Source: an uncultured Duncaniella sp. (GTDB lineage: Bacteria > Bacteroidota > Bacteroidia > Bacteroidales > Muribaculaceae). From it: a stretch of DNA of 64,000 bases. Below the pieces are notes generated by a model. It made no database searches. It was not told the origin of the DNA and saw only the letters and a program-made list of their open reading frames with translations. Position numbers and translations under genes: made by a program. The stretch covers positions 40,152 through 104,151 of the forward strand of contig CAJTRI010000009.1 in the NCBI GenBank assembly GCA_910578615.1. Direction: 5' to 3'. Below are positions 50,585 through 59,637 of the stretch, piece by piece; the stretch's first letter is position 1; every line of letters begins with the position of its first letter.

Positions 50585-52042
50585 ATGGACAGAAAACAAC
50601 GTATCGCAAGCCGACACAACGGAACGACCTCCCGTCTAAACGAGTCAGCACTACGCCTTGACAGGGTCATGGAGCGGGCGGGCATCCCCTCCTCCCGCAA
50701 AGAAGAATTCCTGTCGTGGGCCATCGACTCATTATGGAAAAGTTTCAATGAAGAACGAATGAACAAGAGAATAGTCATAGAACAGGAAATAAAGAATCTC
50801 GGTATCAGACTCCCAAACGGAACCGTAGGCAAATACTACCAAGCCTCGTTCAGGCTCCCGTCTGAAAAAGTATCGCACGTGGAGATGACCGGCGCAGACG
50901 AACTCGGCCTCGTATTCGTGATGACCGAAGACGGCACCTGCATACTGTCAGGCAGACCGTCGAAAACCAATGATTTCAATCTTAAACTGCGCTTCCGAAC
51001 CGAAGGATGGGCCGAAGGAGACCCGGTCTCCGAAATGGTCATCCCGGTCGCTTTCAACCCAAATCCGCGAGACCTGTGGAAAGACATTCCCACCGACCGC
51101 AACATACCGTATTACAAACCTGACAGCGAGAACGGATATCTGAAAGTAGAGTGCGGAGCTGACGGCTCGTCAAGAAAGGACATCGTGGCTGCCAGCCGGC
51201 GCGGACGAAGCCATGCCCAGGAAGGAAAGGCCCGGGATGACCATTTCAGACTATTCCACTGCGACGACTCTGACTGGTACATCATAGCCGTGGCCGACGG
51301 GGCCGGTTCGGCAAAATACTCGCGCAAAGGTTCATGGGTGGCATGTGATACAGTCGTCTCCCACTGCAAACAGCTCCTTCTGGACAACGCTCCGTTCGAG
51401 GAGGCTATCATGGCATACCATAATGACCGCCAAGACACGGACAAGCGCAACGCCCTCACACGCCACGTCTATGACATAGTCTTCAAAGGAGCGGTAAAAG
51501 CCCATGAAGCCGTCAGCCAGCTTGCCTCTCTTGACGAGACAACCAAACCAAAGGACTTCGCTACCACCCTGATGTTTGCCATCTGTAAAAAATACACTTT
51601 CGGATGGTTTATAGCCTCATTCTGGGTAGGAGACGGGGCTATGTGTATCTATGACGAAACAGCCGGAACAGCCAAACTCCTCGGCACACCTGACGAAGGT
51701 GAATTCTCAGGCCAGACCCGTTTCCTCACCATGCCCGAGGTGCTCCGTGAGAAAGACGCCGTAAGCAAGAGACTGCGCATGGCCATAGTCCCCGACTTCA
51801 CAGCCCTGTTCCTCATGACCGACGGCGTCTCTGACCCCATGTTCGAGACAGACAGGAACCTCAACGACTATACCCGCTGGAAGGAATTCTACAACAAACT
51901 CAAAACAGGCTTCCCGGAGGATTCCATCGGAGGCGTAGACCTCTCTGACGACAACGAATCAGCCAAAGACCAGCTGCTTAGATGGCTGGACTTTTGGAGT
52001 CCCGGCAACCACGATGACCGTACAATAGCAATCCTTTACTAA
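50585..52042 (+). CDS. PP2C-family serine/threonine phosphatase of the Ter triad
   Basis: A 485-residue protein. Residues about 1-190 form an N-terminal region of unknown function that begins with basic helices. The PP2C domain follows, with metal-binding acids in 'KARDDHFRLF', 'VADGAGSAKYSRKGS', 'WVGDGAMCIY', 'LMTDGVSDPMF' and the final 'NHDDRTIAIL'. All core aspartates appear present, so it should be active and Mn/Mg-dependent. It is encoded between the VWA-zinc-ribbon and kinase genes, and opposes the kinase by inference. Confidence 0.9.
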   Translation: MDRKQRIASRHNGTTSRLNESALRLDRVMERAGIPSSRKEEFLSWAIDSLWKSFNEERMNKRIVIEQEIKNLGIRLPNGTVGKYYQASFRLPSEKVSHVEMTGADELGLVFVMTEDGTCILSGRPSKTNDFNLKLRFRTEGWAEGDPVSEMVIPVAFNPNPRDLWKDIPTDRNIPYYKPDSENGYLKVECGADGSSRKDIVAASRRGRSHAQEGKARDDHFRLFHCDDSDWYIIAVADGAGSAKYSRKGSWVACDTVVSHCKQLLLDNAPFEEAIMAYHNDRQDTDKRNALTRHVYDIVFKGAVKAHEAVSQLASLDETTKPKDFATTLMFAICKKYTFGWFIASFWVGDGAMCIYDETAGTAKLLGTPDEGEFSGQTRFLTMPEVLREKDAVSKRLRMAIVPDFTALFLMTDGVSDPMFETDRNLNDYTRWKEFYNKLKTGFPEDSIGGVDLSDDNESAKDQLLRWLDFWSPGNHDDRTIAILY

Positions 52043-52054
52043 ATCCGTTGACCC

Positions 52055-53536
52055 ATGGCCAAAACTATCAGGCTCACAGCCACTGACGGAAGTCCCGTCG
52101 AATTCGTTGACGAAGTCATAGGCAGCGGTGCCATGAAAGACGTCTATTTCAGCCCGGACAAAAAATATGTCGTTGGTTTCTTCCGCGAAAGGCAGGATGC
52201 CAATTCCAAAGACAGGCTCCAAAACATAGTCGGAAAATACCGTGAACGCATATTCGGACAGATAGGAGGCGATTATTGGGAAAACCTTTTCTGCTGGCCC
52301 ACAAAACTCGTGGAATGGAACGGACGGCTCGGCATCGTATGTCCAGCCTATCAGAAACACTTCTTTTTCAGTGACGGGATGTTCAAGGGAAAGGAGAAGG
52401 AAGGAAAATGGTTCGCATCCGCCAAACTGCGCAACAAGTTCCTGAAACCTGACCAGAAAGGTACATGGCTTAGCCATTACCACATGTGCATACAGATAGC
52501 TCGTGCCGTCAGACGCCTCCATGCAGCCGGACTCGCCCACTCCGACCTCTCATACAAAAACGTCCTCGTTGACCCGCAGACAGGCAGGGCCGCCGTCATA
52601 GACTGTGACGGTCTTGTCGTTCCGGGCAAATATCCCCCCGACGTGGTGGGAACACCCGACTTCATCGCACCCGAAGTGCTCCAAACAAGGTCGCTGAAAA
52701 TCGGTGATCCTGCCAAGAAGCTGCCAAGCATACAGACTGACCGCCACGCACTGGCCGTGCTCATATACATGTACCTTCTCTATCGCCACCCGCTACGAGG
52801 CGGGAAGGTCAACGACCTTGACGCTGCCAGAGACGAAGAGCTGTCCATGGGAGAGAAGGCTCTCTTCATCGAACATCCCACCGACAAGAGCAACCGCCCA
52901 AAGGTGGACAATCTGGCTCCGAGCGAACTGCCGCAGGGAGATGTCACAAAACTCCCCTACACCATCTGCGGCCCCTATCTCAAAGAGCTTTTTGACAGGG
53001 CCTTCATAGACGGACTGCACGACCCGTCCAAGCGCCCCACCGCCGATGAATGGGAACTGGCCCTCGTCAAGACCACCGACCTGATGCAGCCATGCCAAAA
53101 CCCCGACTGCGAGGCTCACTGGTTCGTATTTGACAACTCCACAAAACCACGCTGCCCCTTCTGCGGAAAGGAATACCACGGCCAGCTGCCAGTGCTGAAT
53201 CTGTATTACTCACCCTCCCACGGCAAGTTCCTGCCAGAGAACTACCGTCTGATGGTCTATGACAAACAGTCTCTCTACATGTGGCATGCCAACCGCTTCA
53301 TCACACCCAACGAACGCACAAAACCAGAGGACAGGAAGCCTGTGGGAGACTTCCATTTCCACAACGGCAGATGGATACTCATCAACCGACGCCTCGGAGA
53401 CATGTGGGATGTAACCGAACAACCAAAGCGCCAGATCAAGGCAGGCGAATATGTAGAGCTGACCGAAGGGCGCAAAATCCTCTTGTCAGGCGAGGACGGA
53501 GGACGCCTGATAGTGGTGCAGCTTGTCAATAACTAA
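52055..53536 (+). CDS. Protein kinase of the Ter triad, WNK-like lysine placement, C-terminal zinc ribbon
   Basis: A 493-residue predicted Ser/Thr kinase. The glycine loop is 'GSGAMKDVYF' (Gly23, Gly25, Lys28), and the strand where the ATP-binding lysine normally sits reads 'KYVVGFFRE', with Gly41 in its place. The catalytic loop 'HSDLSYKNVLVD' has Asp164 and Asn169. The metal-binding motif is 'DCDG' (Asp183) and the APE-like motif is 'GTPDFIAPEVL'. After the kinase (to about 345) a zinc ribbon follows ('CQNPDCEAHW', 'CPFCGKEY'), then a beta domain ending 'EDGGRLIVVQLVNN'. It starts 12 bases after the phosphatase gene. Confidence 0.88.
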   Translation: MAKTIRLTATDGSPVEFVDEVIGSGAMKDVYFSPDKKYVVGFFRERQDANSKDRLQNIVGKYRERIFGQIGGDYWENLFCWPTKLVEWNGRLGIVCPAYQKHFFFSDGMFKGKEKEGKWFASAKLRNKFLKPDQKGTWLSHYHMCIQIARAVRRLHAAGLAHSDLSYKNVLVDPQTGRAAVIDCDGLVVPGKYPPDVVGTPDFIAPEVLQTRSLKIGDPAKKLPSIQTDRHALAVLIYMYLLYRHPLRGGKVNDLDAARDEELSMGEKALFIEHPTDKSNRPKVDNLAPSELPQGDVTKLPYTICGPYLKELFDRAFIDGLHDPSKRPTADEWELALVKTTDLMQPCQNPDCEAHWFVFDNSTKPRCPFCGKEYHGQLPVLNLYYSPSHGKFLPENYRLMVYDKQSLYMWHANRFITPNERTKPEDRKPVGDFHFHNGRWILINRRLGDMWDVTEQPKRQIKAGEYVELTEGRKILLSGEDGGRLIVVQLVNN

Positions 53537-53568
53537 CCGGCCAGACAATAATCAAAAACATCTAAATA

Positions 53569-53997
53569 ATGAACAACCCCAACAACATCAACTTTTCACC
53601 CCGTATCGCCAAAGGACTGGCATGGGGAGTTGCCGGCATCATCCTGCTTATAGTGGCCATGGCGTTCGTCAGACCATGGTATAACGTATGGTCTCAGGAG
53701 ATGGAAGGCAAGGCTGAGTTTGCCAAGGCTGAGCAAAACCGAAAGATCAAGATCGAGGAGGCTAAGGCAAATCTTGAAGCCGAGAAACTCAACGCACAGG
53801 CGGAAATAGAGCGTGCCAAGGGTGCGGCTGAGGCAATCCGTATCGAAAACGGCTCGTTAACCCCCACATATATACAATATCTCTGGGTGCGCCAGCAGTC
53901 GAACCTAAGCGGAAAGACAGTCATCTACATCCCGACAGAGGCCAATCTTCCAATTCTCGAATCCACCAGAGCGCTCATCAACAACGAACAGGAATAA
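53569..53997 (+). CDS. Membrane-anchored coiled-coil protein resembling an SPFH tail
   Basis: A 142-residue protein with one N-terminal membrane helix (about 15-34, 'GLAWGVAGIILLIVAMAFV'). A charged Ala/Glu/Lys coiled coil follows (about 44-92, 'KIKIEEAKANLEAEKLNAQ'), then a globular end with 'YIQYLWVRQQ' and 'VIYIPTEANLPILE'. The coil and end are like the C-terminal part of SPFH/band-7 proteins, but the SPFH domain that should lie between the helix and the coil is absent. It may oligomerise at the inner membrane as an anchor for the Ter proteins. It lies 32 bases after the kinase and 27 before the Ca2+ pump. Confidence 0.75.
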   Translation: MNNPNNINFSPRIAKGLAWGVAGIILLIVAMAFVRPWYNVWSQEMEGKAEFAKAEQNRKIKIEEAKANLEAEKLNAQAEIERAKGAAEAIRIENGSLTPTYIQYLWVRQQSNLSGKTVIYIPTEANLPILESTRALINNEQE

Positions 53998-54024
53998 AAT
54001 ACAGAAAAACATTCAGAATACCGT

Positions 54025-56676
54025 ATGAATAAAAACCAGCACTACAACGGCTTGACCGATGCAGAAGTATCAGAAAGCCGTAAACTCCACGGCGCCAACA
54101 TCCTTACGCCGCCTGAAACAGATCCACTGTGGAAGAGGTTTCTCGAAAAGTTCGGAGATCCGCTCATAATCATCCTTATGATAGCCGGTGTCCTCTCCAT
54201 AGGCATATCATGTTATGAATTCTGGGGTCTCGGACAAGGCGCCAACGTGTTTTTCGAACCTGTCGGCATCTTTATCGCCATACTGCTTGCAACGGGCCTT
54301 GCCTTCTACTTCGAGCTGAAAGCCGACAAGGAGTTCGCCCTCCTCAACCAGGTCAATGACGACGAGCCGGTACAAGTGATACGCAACGGCAATGCCATGC
54401 AGATAGCCCGAAAGGACGTTGTGGTAGGAGACATCGTGATTCTCAACACCGGCGAAGAGGTGCCTGCCGATGGCGAACTACTCGAAGCCGTCTCGCTCAA
54501 TATCGACGAGTCTACACTCACGGGCGAACCGATGGCTCACAAAACCACTGACAAGGCCCTCTTTGACAAGGAAGCCACATTCCCCTCCGACCATGCCATG
54601 CGTGGCACCAAGGTGATGGAAGGACACGGCGTAATGCGCGTATTTGCCGTAGGTGACAAGACTGAGAACGGCAAAGTGTTCGAAGCCGCACAGATAGACG
54701 ACAGCGTCAAGACACCGCTCAACGAACAGCTTGAAGGACTCGGCGACCTCATCACCAAGATATCCTATGGTTTTGCGACAGCCATAATCATAGGCCGCAT
54801 AATCATGTATTTCGTTAACGTGGCCGACTTTGACTGGGTATCATTCATAGCCTACGTATTACAAACACTGATGATTGCCGTCACGCTTATCGTCGTGGCC
54901 GTCCCCGAGGGACTGCCAATGGCCGTGACCCTCTCGCTTGCCTACTCTATGAGGCGAATGCTCAAAACCAACAACCTTGTGCGCAAGATGCATGCCTGTG
55001 AGACAATGGGAGCCACAACCGTTATCTGTACCGACAAGACCGGCACACTGACCCAGAACCAGATGCAGGTCTATAAGACCAACTTCTTCGGCAACCCTTC
55101 TGACGATGTGCTCTATGAAGGAATCGCTGTCAATTCCACGGCTCAGCTCGACCTTTCAGGCGCAAAACCACAGGTTCTCGGCAACCCCACCGAGGGCGCG
55201 CTGCTCCTATGGCTAAAAGAACGCGGCATCAACTACATGGATTTAAAGGACAAGGCGACCCGTGTAGAGGAACTACCCTTCACCACCGAACGCAAATACA
55301 TGGCCACCGTGGTGAAATCATCCACCGGCAAGACCATCCTGTATGTCAAGGGTGCTCCCGAAATCATATTCGGCATGTGCCGCAATACCGCCGGAGTCAC
55401 CAAAGAGGAAATCGACGCCCGGCTGCTCGAATACCAGAACCAAGCCATGCGCACCCTTGGATTCGCATATCAGGAAATAGCCGAAGGTGACAAGACAATA
55501 TCCGACAACAAGGTAGTGGCCGAAAATCTCACATTCCTCGGCATAGTGGCCATCTCAGACCCTGTGCGTGCCGATGTCCCCGATGCCGTACGCGAAGTGA
55601 TCAACGCCGGAATCAAGGTGAAGATAGTCACCGGCGACACACCGGGCACAGCCAAAGAGATAGGTCGTCAGATAGGGCTGTGGAACGATTCTACCGACAC
55701 CGACCGCGATATCATAACAGGCGTGGAATTCGCCGAACTATCTGATAGCCAGCTCCGCGAACGCGTGGGTGATCTTAAAATCATAGCCCGAGCCCGCCCC
55801 ATGGACAAGAAAAGACTCGTTGAAGCCCTCCAAGCCAACAACGAGGTAGTAGCGGTAACCGGCGACGGAACCAACGACGCCCCCGCACTCAAAAGCGCAC
55901 ACGTGGGTCTGTCAATGGGCGACGGAACATCCGTAGCCAAGGAGGCATCAGACATCACCATCATTGACAACTCCTTCTCCTCAATAGGACGTGCCGTGAT
56001 GTGGGGACGGTCACTCTTCCAGAACATCCAGCGCTTCATCCTGTTCCAGATGACCGTCAACGTAGCGGCATGTTTCATAGTGCTTGCCGGTGCATTCATG
56101 GGTATGGAATCACCCCTAACGGTGACACAGATGCTGTGGGTCAACCTCATCATGGATACCTTTGCCGCGATGGCACTCGCCTCGCTCCCGCCGTCGGCAT
56201 CTGTCATGAACGACAGACCGCGCTCTCGACAGGCTTTCATAATCAACACCCCTATGTGGAAATCAATCATAGGAGTGGGTGGACTTTTCTTCCTCTTCCT
56301 CGTCGGACTGCTCTATTACTTCGAGCACACCGATATAACCTGCCTCACCCAGATCGGAAGCGTACCCATGCACGGCAACACCGGGCTGTCAGGTTATGAG
56401 CTGTCCCTGTTCTTCACCATATTCGTCTTCCTCCAATTCTGGAACATGTTCAACGCCCGCGCCTTCGAGACCGGTCGTTCGGCATTCCACTTCAAAGACT
56501 GCGGCGGCTTCCTGCTGATAGCCCTCTTCATCCTATTAGGCCAGATTGCCATCGTGACAATCGGAGGAGAGTTTTTCAGCGTAGAACCTCTCAAAATCAT
56601 TGACTGGGTAATCATCATAGCCTCCACTTCCATAGTGTTATGGATAGGAGAGTTCCTAAGACTGTTCAGGAAATAA
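54025..56676 (+). CDS. PMCA-type calcium-translocating P-type ATPase
   Basis: An 883-residue inner-membrane pump (P2B class) that exports Ca2+ at the cost of ATP. It has the N-terminal cation ATPase domain ('GLTDAEVSESRKLHGANIL'), the actuator 'DESTLTGEP', the TM4 ion site 'VAVPEGLPMAVTLSLAYS' typical of PMCA-type pumps, phosphorylated Asp337 in 'ICTDKTGTLTQNQ', the hinge 'VTGDGTNDAPALKSA', and four more helices with 'LWVNLIMDTFAAMALA'. No calmodulin-type extension is present. It closes the operon, which also encodes Ca2+-binding TerDs. Confidence 0.94.
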   Translation: MNKNQHYNGLTDAEVSESRKLHGANILTPPETDPLWKRFLEKFGDPLIIILMIAGVLSIGISCYEFWGLGQGANVFFEPVGIFIAILLATGLAFYFELKADKEFALLNQVNDDEPVQVIRNGNAMQIARKDVVVGDIVILNTGEEVPADGELLEAVSLNIDESTLTGEPMAHKTTDKALFDKEATFPSDHAMRGTKVMEGHGVMRVFAVGDKTENGKVFEAAQIDDSVKTPLNEQLEGLGDLITKISYGFATAIIIGRIIMYFVNVADFDWVSFIAYVLQTLMIAVTLIVVAVPEGLPMAVTLSLAYSMRRMLKTNNLVRKMHACETMGATTVICTDKTGTLTQNQMQVYKTNFFGNPSDDVLYEGIAVNSTAQLDLSGAKPQVLGNPTEGALLLWLKERGINYMDLKDKATRVEELPFTTERKYMATVVKSSTGKTILYVKGAPEIIFGMCRNTAGVTKEEIDARLLEYQNQAMRTLGFAYQEIAEGDKTISDNKVVAENLTFLGIVAISDPVRADVPDAVREVINAGIKVKIVTGDTPGTAKEIGRQIGLWNDSTDTDRDIITGVEFAELSDSQLRERVGDLKIIARARPMDKKRLVEALQANNEVVAVTGDGTNDAPALKSAHVGLSMGDGTSVAKEASDITIIDNSFSSIGRAVMWGRSLFQNIQRFILFQMTVNVAACFIVLAGAFMGMESPLTVTQMLWVNLIMDTFAAMALASLPPSASVMNDRPRSRQAFIINTPMWKSIIGVGGLFFLFLVGLLYYFEHTDITCLTQIGSVPMHGNTGLSGYELSLFFTIFVFLQFWNMFNARAFETGRSAFHFKDCGGFLLIALFILLGQIAIVTIGGEFFSVEPLKIIDWVIIIASTSIVLWIGEFLRLFRK

Positions 56677-56700
56677 CAAGACATCCGCACATCCATCCGA

Positions 56701-56734
56701 AAAAAGAGACAATCCCGGGATTGTCTCTTTTTTC
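56701..56734 (+). terminator. Terminator of the Ter operon
   Basis: A perfect 34-base palindrome: an A6 run, GAGACAATCCC, then its exact complement ending in T6. It lies 24 bases after the ATPase stop and is a textbook intrinsic terminator. Confidence 0.9.
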
Positions 56735-56847
56735 ATAGGCATAAATCATTGCAATATTCATAGTCACAACGTTTAAGTAAAATATTGTTAATATTTGCTA
56801 ACCAATTAAAATTTTTACTCCGCACTCGTTAATAATTAGATGATAAC

Positions 56848-56879
56848 TTTCATTAGTGGTGGAATTTTGATTAATTTTG
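56848..56879 (+). promoter_or_regulatory. Promoter of purH
   Basis: TAATTTTG at 56872-56879. The -33 position 20-21 bases upstream has TTTC (56848-56851). The leader is about 20 bases. Confidence 0.55.
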
Positions 56880-56907
56880 CACTCTGAAAAAATCCAATAG
56901 TTACCGC

Positions 56908-58458
56908 ATGTCTGACAACAAGAAAATCAAGACGGCCCTGGTGTCGGTCTTTCACAAGGACGGCTTGGAAGAAATCCTGGCCCTGCTCAATAACAACGGA
57001 GTAAAATTCCTCTCAACCGGCGGCACCCGCTCATTTATCGAAAGTCTCGGATACGAATGTGCGGCTGTGGAGGATCTCACAGGCTATCCCTCTATACTCG
57101 GAGGCCGCGTCAAGACACTCCATCCCAAAGTGTTCGGCGGTATACTCAACCGTCGTGACAACGCCGGAGACCGCGAACAGATTGCAAAATACGAAATTCC
57201 CGAGATTGACCTCGTCATCGTCGATCTCTATCCTTTCAGCGCCACGGTGGCATCAGGTGCTCCCGAGGCCGACATAATTGAAAAAATCGACATAGGCGGC
57301 ATCTCTCTTATCCGTGGCGCGGCCAAGAACTATAAGGACGTGGTGATCGTAGCCTCAAAGGCTCAGTATGCCCCCCTCGCCGAAATGCTCCGCCGCAACG
57401 GTTCGGAGTCATCACTCGAAGAGCGTCGCTGGTTTGCCGGACAGGCTTTTGCCGTTTCATCAGGCTACGACTCCGACATCTACAACTACTTTGCCTCCAC
57501 CGAGGTTGAAAGCCCCATACCATCATGCGAGGAGCTTCGCATAGCGTTTGATGACTCCAAGCCTATGCGCTATGGCGAGAACCCCCATCAGAAAGGCACA
57601 TTCTACGGCAAGTTTGACGAGATGTTCGACCAACTCCACGGCAAGGAGATTTCATATAACAACCTTCTTGACATCGATGCCGCTGTCTGTCTCATCTCCG
57701 AATTTGGCACAGACACCCCCACTTTCGCCATCCTCAAACACAACAACGCCTGCGGTCTCGCGACACGTCCCACCATCGCAGAGGCATGGAAAGACGCTCT
57801 TGCAGGCGACCCTGTCAGCGCCTTCGGCGGCGTCCTTATCACCAACGGTACCGTTGACGCGACAGCCGCAGAGGAAATCAACAAAATCTTCTTCGAGGTG
57901 ATCATAGCCCCCGACTATACATCCGAGGCCCTTGACATACTCAAACAGAAGAAAAACCGCATCATCCTCGTCCAGAAGACCCCGCTGACCACAACACGCC
58001 AGTTCCGCTCATGCCTCAACGGCGCCCTCGTCCAGGATCGTGACCTCAAAATCGAGACTCTTGACGACCTCAGACAGGTAACGACCCTCGCCGTCACTCC
58101 CGAACAGGCTTCTGACCTCCTGTTTGCCAACAAGATAGTAAAAAACTCCAAGAGCAACGCCATAGTTCTTGCCAAGGACAACATGCTTCTTGCCAGCGGC
58201 GTAGGACAGACTTCACGTGTGGACGCACTCAGGCACGCCATCGAGAAGGCCACATCGTTCGGTCTCGACCTCAACGGAGCCGTCATGGCTTCCGATGCCT
58301 TCTTCCCCTTCCCTGACTGCGTAGAAATCGCAGGCAAGGCCGGAATCAAGGCAGTGGTTCACCCCGGAGGCTCCATCCGCGACAACGAAAGCGTGGACTA
58401 CTGCAACGCCAACGGCATCGCAATGGTGACCACCGGCTTCCGCCACTTCAAGCACTAA
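56908..58458 (+). CDS. purH: Bifunctional AICAR transformylase / IMP cyclohydrolase
   Basis: Performs the last two steps of IMP synthesis: formylation of AICAR with 10-formyl-THF, then ring closure. It is 516 residues long, a normal length. The N-terminal MGS-like cyclohydrolase contains 'FLSTGGTRSFIESLGYE', 'GGRVKTLHPKVFGGIL' and 'IDLVIVDLYPF'. The C-terminal transformylase contains 'LRYGENPHQ' as 'MRYGENPHQKGTFYG', 'KHNNACGLA' and the ending 'HPGGSIRD'. It precedes mreB by 37 bases and probably drives it too, an arrangement seen in other Bacteroidales. Confidence 0.97.
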   Translation: MSDNKKIKTALVSVFHKDGLEEILALLNNNGVKFLSTGGTRSFIESLGYECAAVEDLTGYPSILGGRVKTLHPKVFGGILNRRDNAGDREQIAKYEIPEIDLVIVDLYPFSATVASGAPEADIIEKIDIGGISLIRGAAKNYKDVVIVASKAQYAPLAEMLRRNGSESSLEERRWFAGQAFAVSSGYDSDIYNYFASTEVESPIPSCEELRIAFDDSKPMRYGENPHQKGTFYGKFDEMFDQLHGKEISYNNLLDIDAAVCLISEFGTDTPTFAILKHNNACGLATRPTIAEAWKDALAGDPVSAFGGVLITNGTVDATAAEEINKIFFEVIIAPDYTSEALDILKQKKNRIILVQKTPLTTTRQFRSCLNGALVQDRDLKIETLDDLRQVTTLAVTPEQASDLLFANKIVKNSKSNAIVLAKDNMLLASGVGQTSRVDALRHAIEKATSFGLDLNGAVMASDAFFPFPDCVEIAGKAGIKAVVHPGGSIRDNESVDYCNANGIAMVTTGFRHFKH

Positions 58459-58495
58459 ACACTCTCTCTAACAAAAGACAAGCACCTACTTAAAC

Positions 58496-59515
58496 ATGGG
58501 TATATTATCATTCACCAAGGAAATCGCCATTGACCTGGGCACGGCCAATACGATTATCATACACAACGACAAAATCGTCATTGACGAGCCTTCAATCGTG
58601 GCCATCGAAAAGCGAACAGGCAAGCTCAAAGCTGTCGGACGTCAGGCCAAGCTCATGCAGGGCAAGGAGAATGACGACATCGAGACAATCCGTCCGCTCC
58701 GCAAGGGTGTGATAGCCAACTTCAACGCCGCCGAGATGATGATACGCGGCCTCATAAAGAAGGCAAGCTCCAAAAGCAACTGGTTCTCACCCTCCATGAA
58801 GATGGTCGTAGGCATTCCCTCTGGTTCGACCGAGGTTGAGATACGCGCCGTGCGTGACTCTTCCGAACATGCCGGAGGTCGTGACGTCTACATGATCTAC
58901 GAACCTATGGCAGCAGCTCTCGGTATAGGTATAGACGTCCTCGCACCACAGGGCAACATGATTGTAGACATAGGTGGCGGAACCACAGAGATCGCCGTCA
59001 TCTCTCTCGGCGGTATCGTCTCCAACAAAAGCATACAGGTAGCCGGAGACGACCTCACTGACGACATCATGGAGCACATGAGCCGTGTGCACAATGTGAA
59101 AGTAGGCGAGCGTACAGCCGAACAGATCAAAATCCACGTAGGCTCCGCCCTGACCGAACTTGAAAATCCGCCGGAGGATTACATCGTCCACGGGCCAAAC
59201 AAAATGACCGCGCTCCCCATGGAGGTGCCTGTAAGCTATCAGGAGATTTCACACTGTATAGAGAAATCAATCTCGCGCATCGAGGCAGCCGTGCTCCAAG
59301 CCCTTGACGAGACTCCGCCCGAACTCTACTCCGATATCGTCATGAACGGTATCTTCCTTGCCGGAGGCGGCGCAATGCTGCGAGGTCTTGACAAACGACT
59401 CACCGACAAGATCGGCATCCAGTTCCACATAGCCGAGGATCCGCTCCTTGCTGTTGCCAAGGGTACTGGCGTGGCGCTCAAAAACATCGAGACATTCTCG
59501 TTCCTCATACGCTGA
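58496..59515 (+). CDS. mreB: Rod-shape determining actin homologue MreB
   Basis: A 339-residue bacterial actin that organises the elongation machinery at the inner membrane. It has phosphate-1 'AIDLGTANTIIIH', phosphate-2 'MIVDIGGGTTEIAVISLGG' and the adenosine motif 'GIFLAGGGAMLRGLDKRL'. The N-terminus 'MGILSFTKEIAIDLG' is a short amphipathic membrane helix. A strong terminator-like hairpin follows its stop, separating it from mreC. Confidence 0.97.
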   Translation: MGILSFTKEIAIDLGTANTIIIHNDKIVIDEPSIVAIEKRTGKLKAVGRQAKLMQGKENDDIETIRPLRKGVIANFNAAEMMIRGLIKKASSKSNWFSPSMKMVVGIPSGSTEVEIRAVRDSSEHAGGRDVYMIYEPMAAALGIGIDVLAPQGNMIVDIGGGTTEIAVISLGGIVSNKSIQVAGDDLTDDIMEHMSRVHNVKVGERTAEQIKIHVGSALTELENPPEDYIVHGPNKMTALPMEVPVSYQEISHCIEKSISRIEAAVLQALDETPPELYSDIVMNGIFLAGGGAMLRGLDKRLTDKIGIQFHIAEDPLLAVAKGTGVALKNIETFSFLIR

Positions 59516-59546
59516 TTGATATTTTCCCGTAAGATACCACTGATGC

Positions 59547-59599
59547 GCCAGACAGCATGGACATGCTTCTGCAAGTCCGTGCCGTCTGGCACTCTTTTT
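59547..59599 (+). terminator. Strong terminator between mreB and mreC
   Basis: A 16-bp stem (59547-59562 with 59575-59590, two G-T pairs) is followed by ACTCTTTTT. No Bacteroidota promoter is seen between it and the mreC start at 59638, so mreC and the genes after it seem to rely on read-through or a non-consensus promoter. Confidence 0.75.
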
Positions 59600-59637
59600 A
59601 AAACCAAGGTTTCACGGTTTTATCCACCGATTACCAC

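Noticed and set aside
56701..56734. 34-base perfect palindrome considered as a protein-binding site or replication element
   Set aside because: Its A6/T6 ends and position 24 bases after the Ter operon make an intrinsic terminator the simple explanation.
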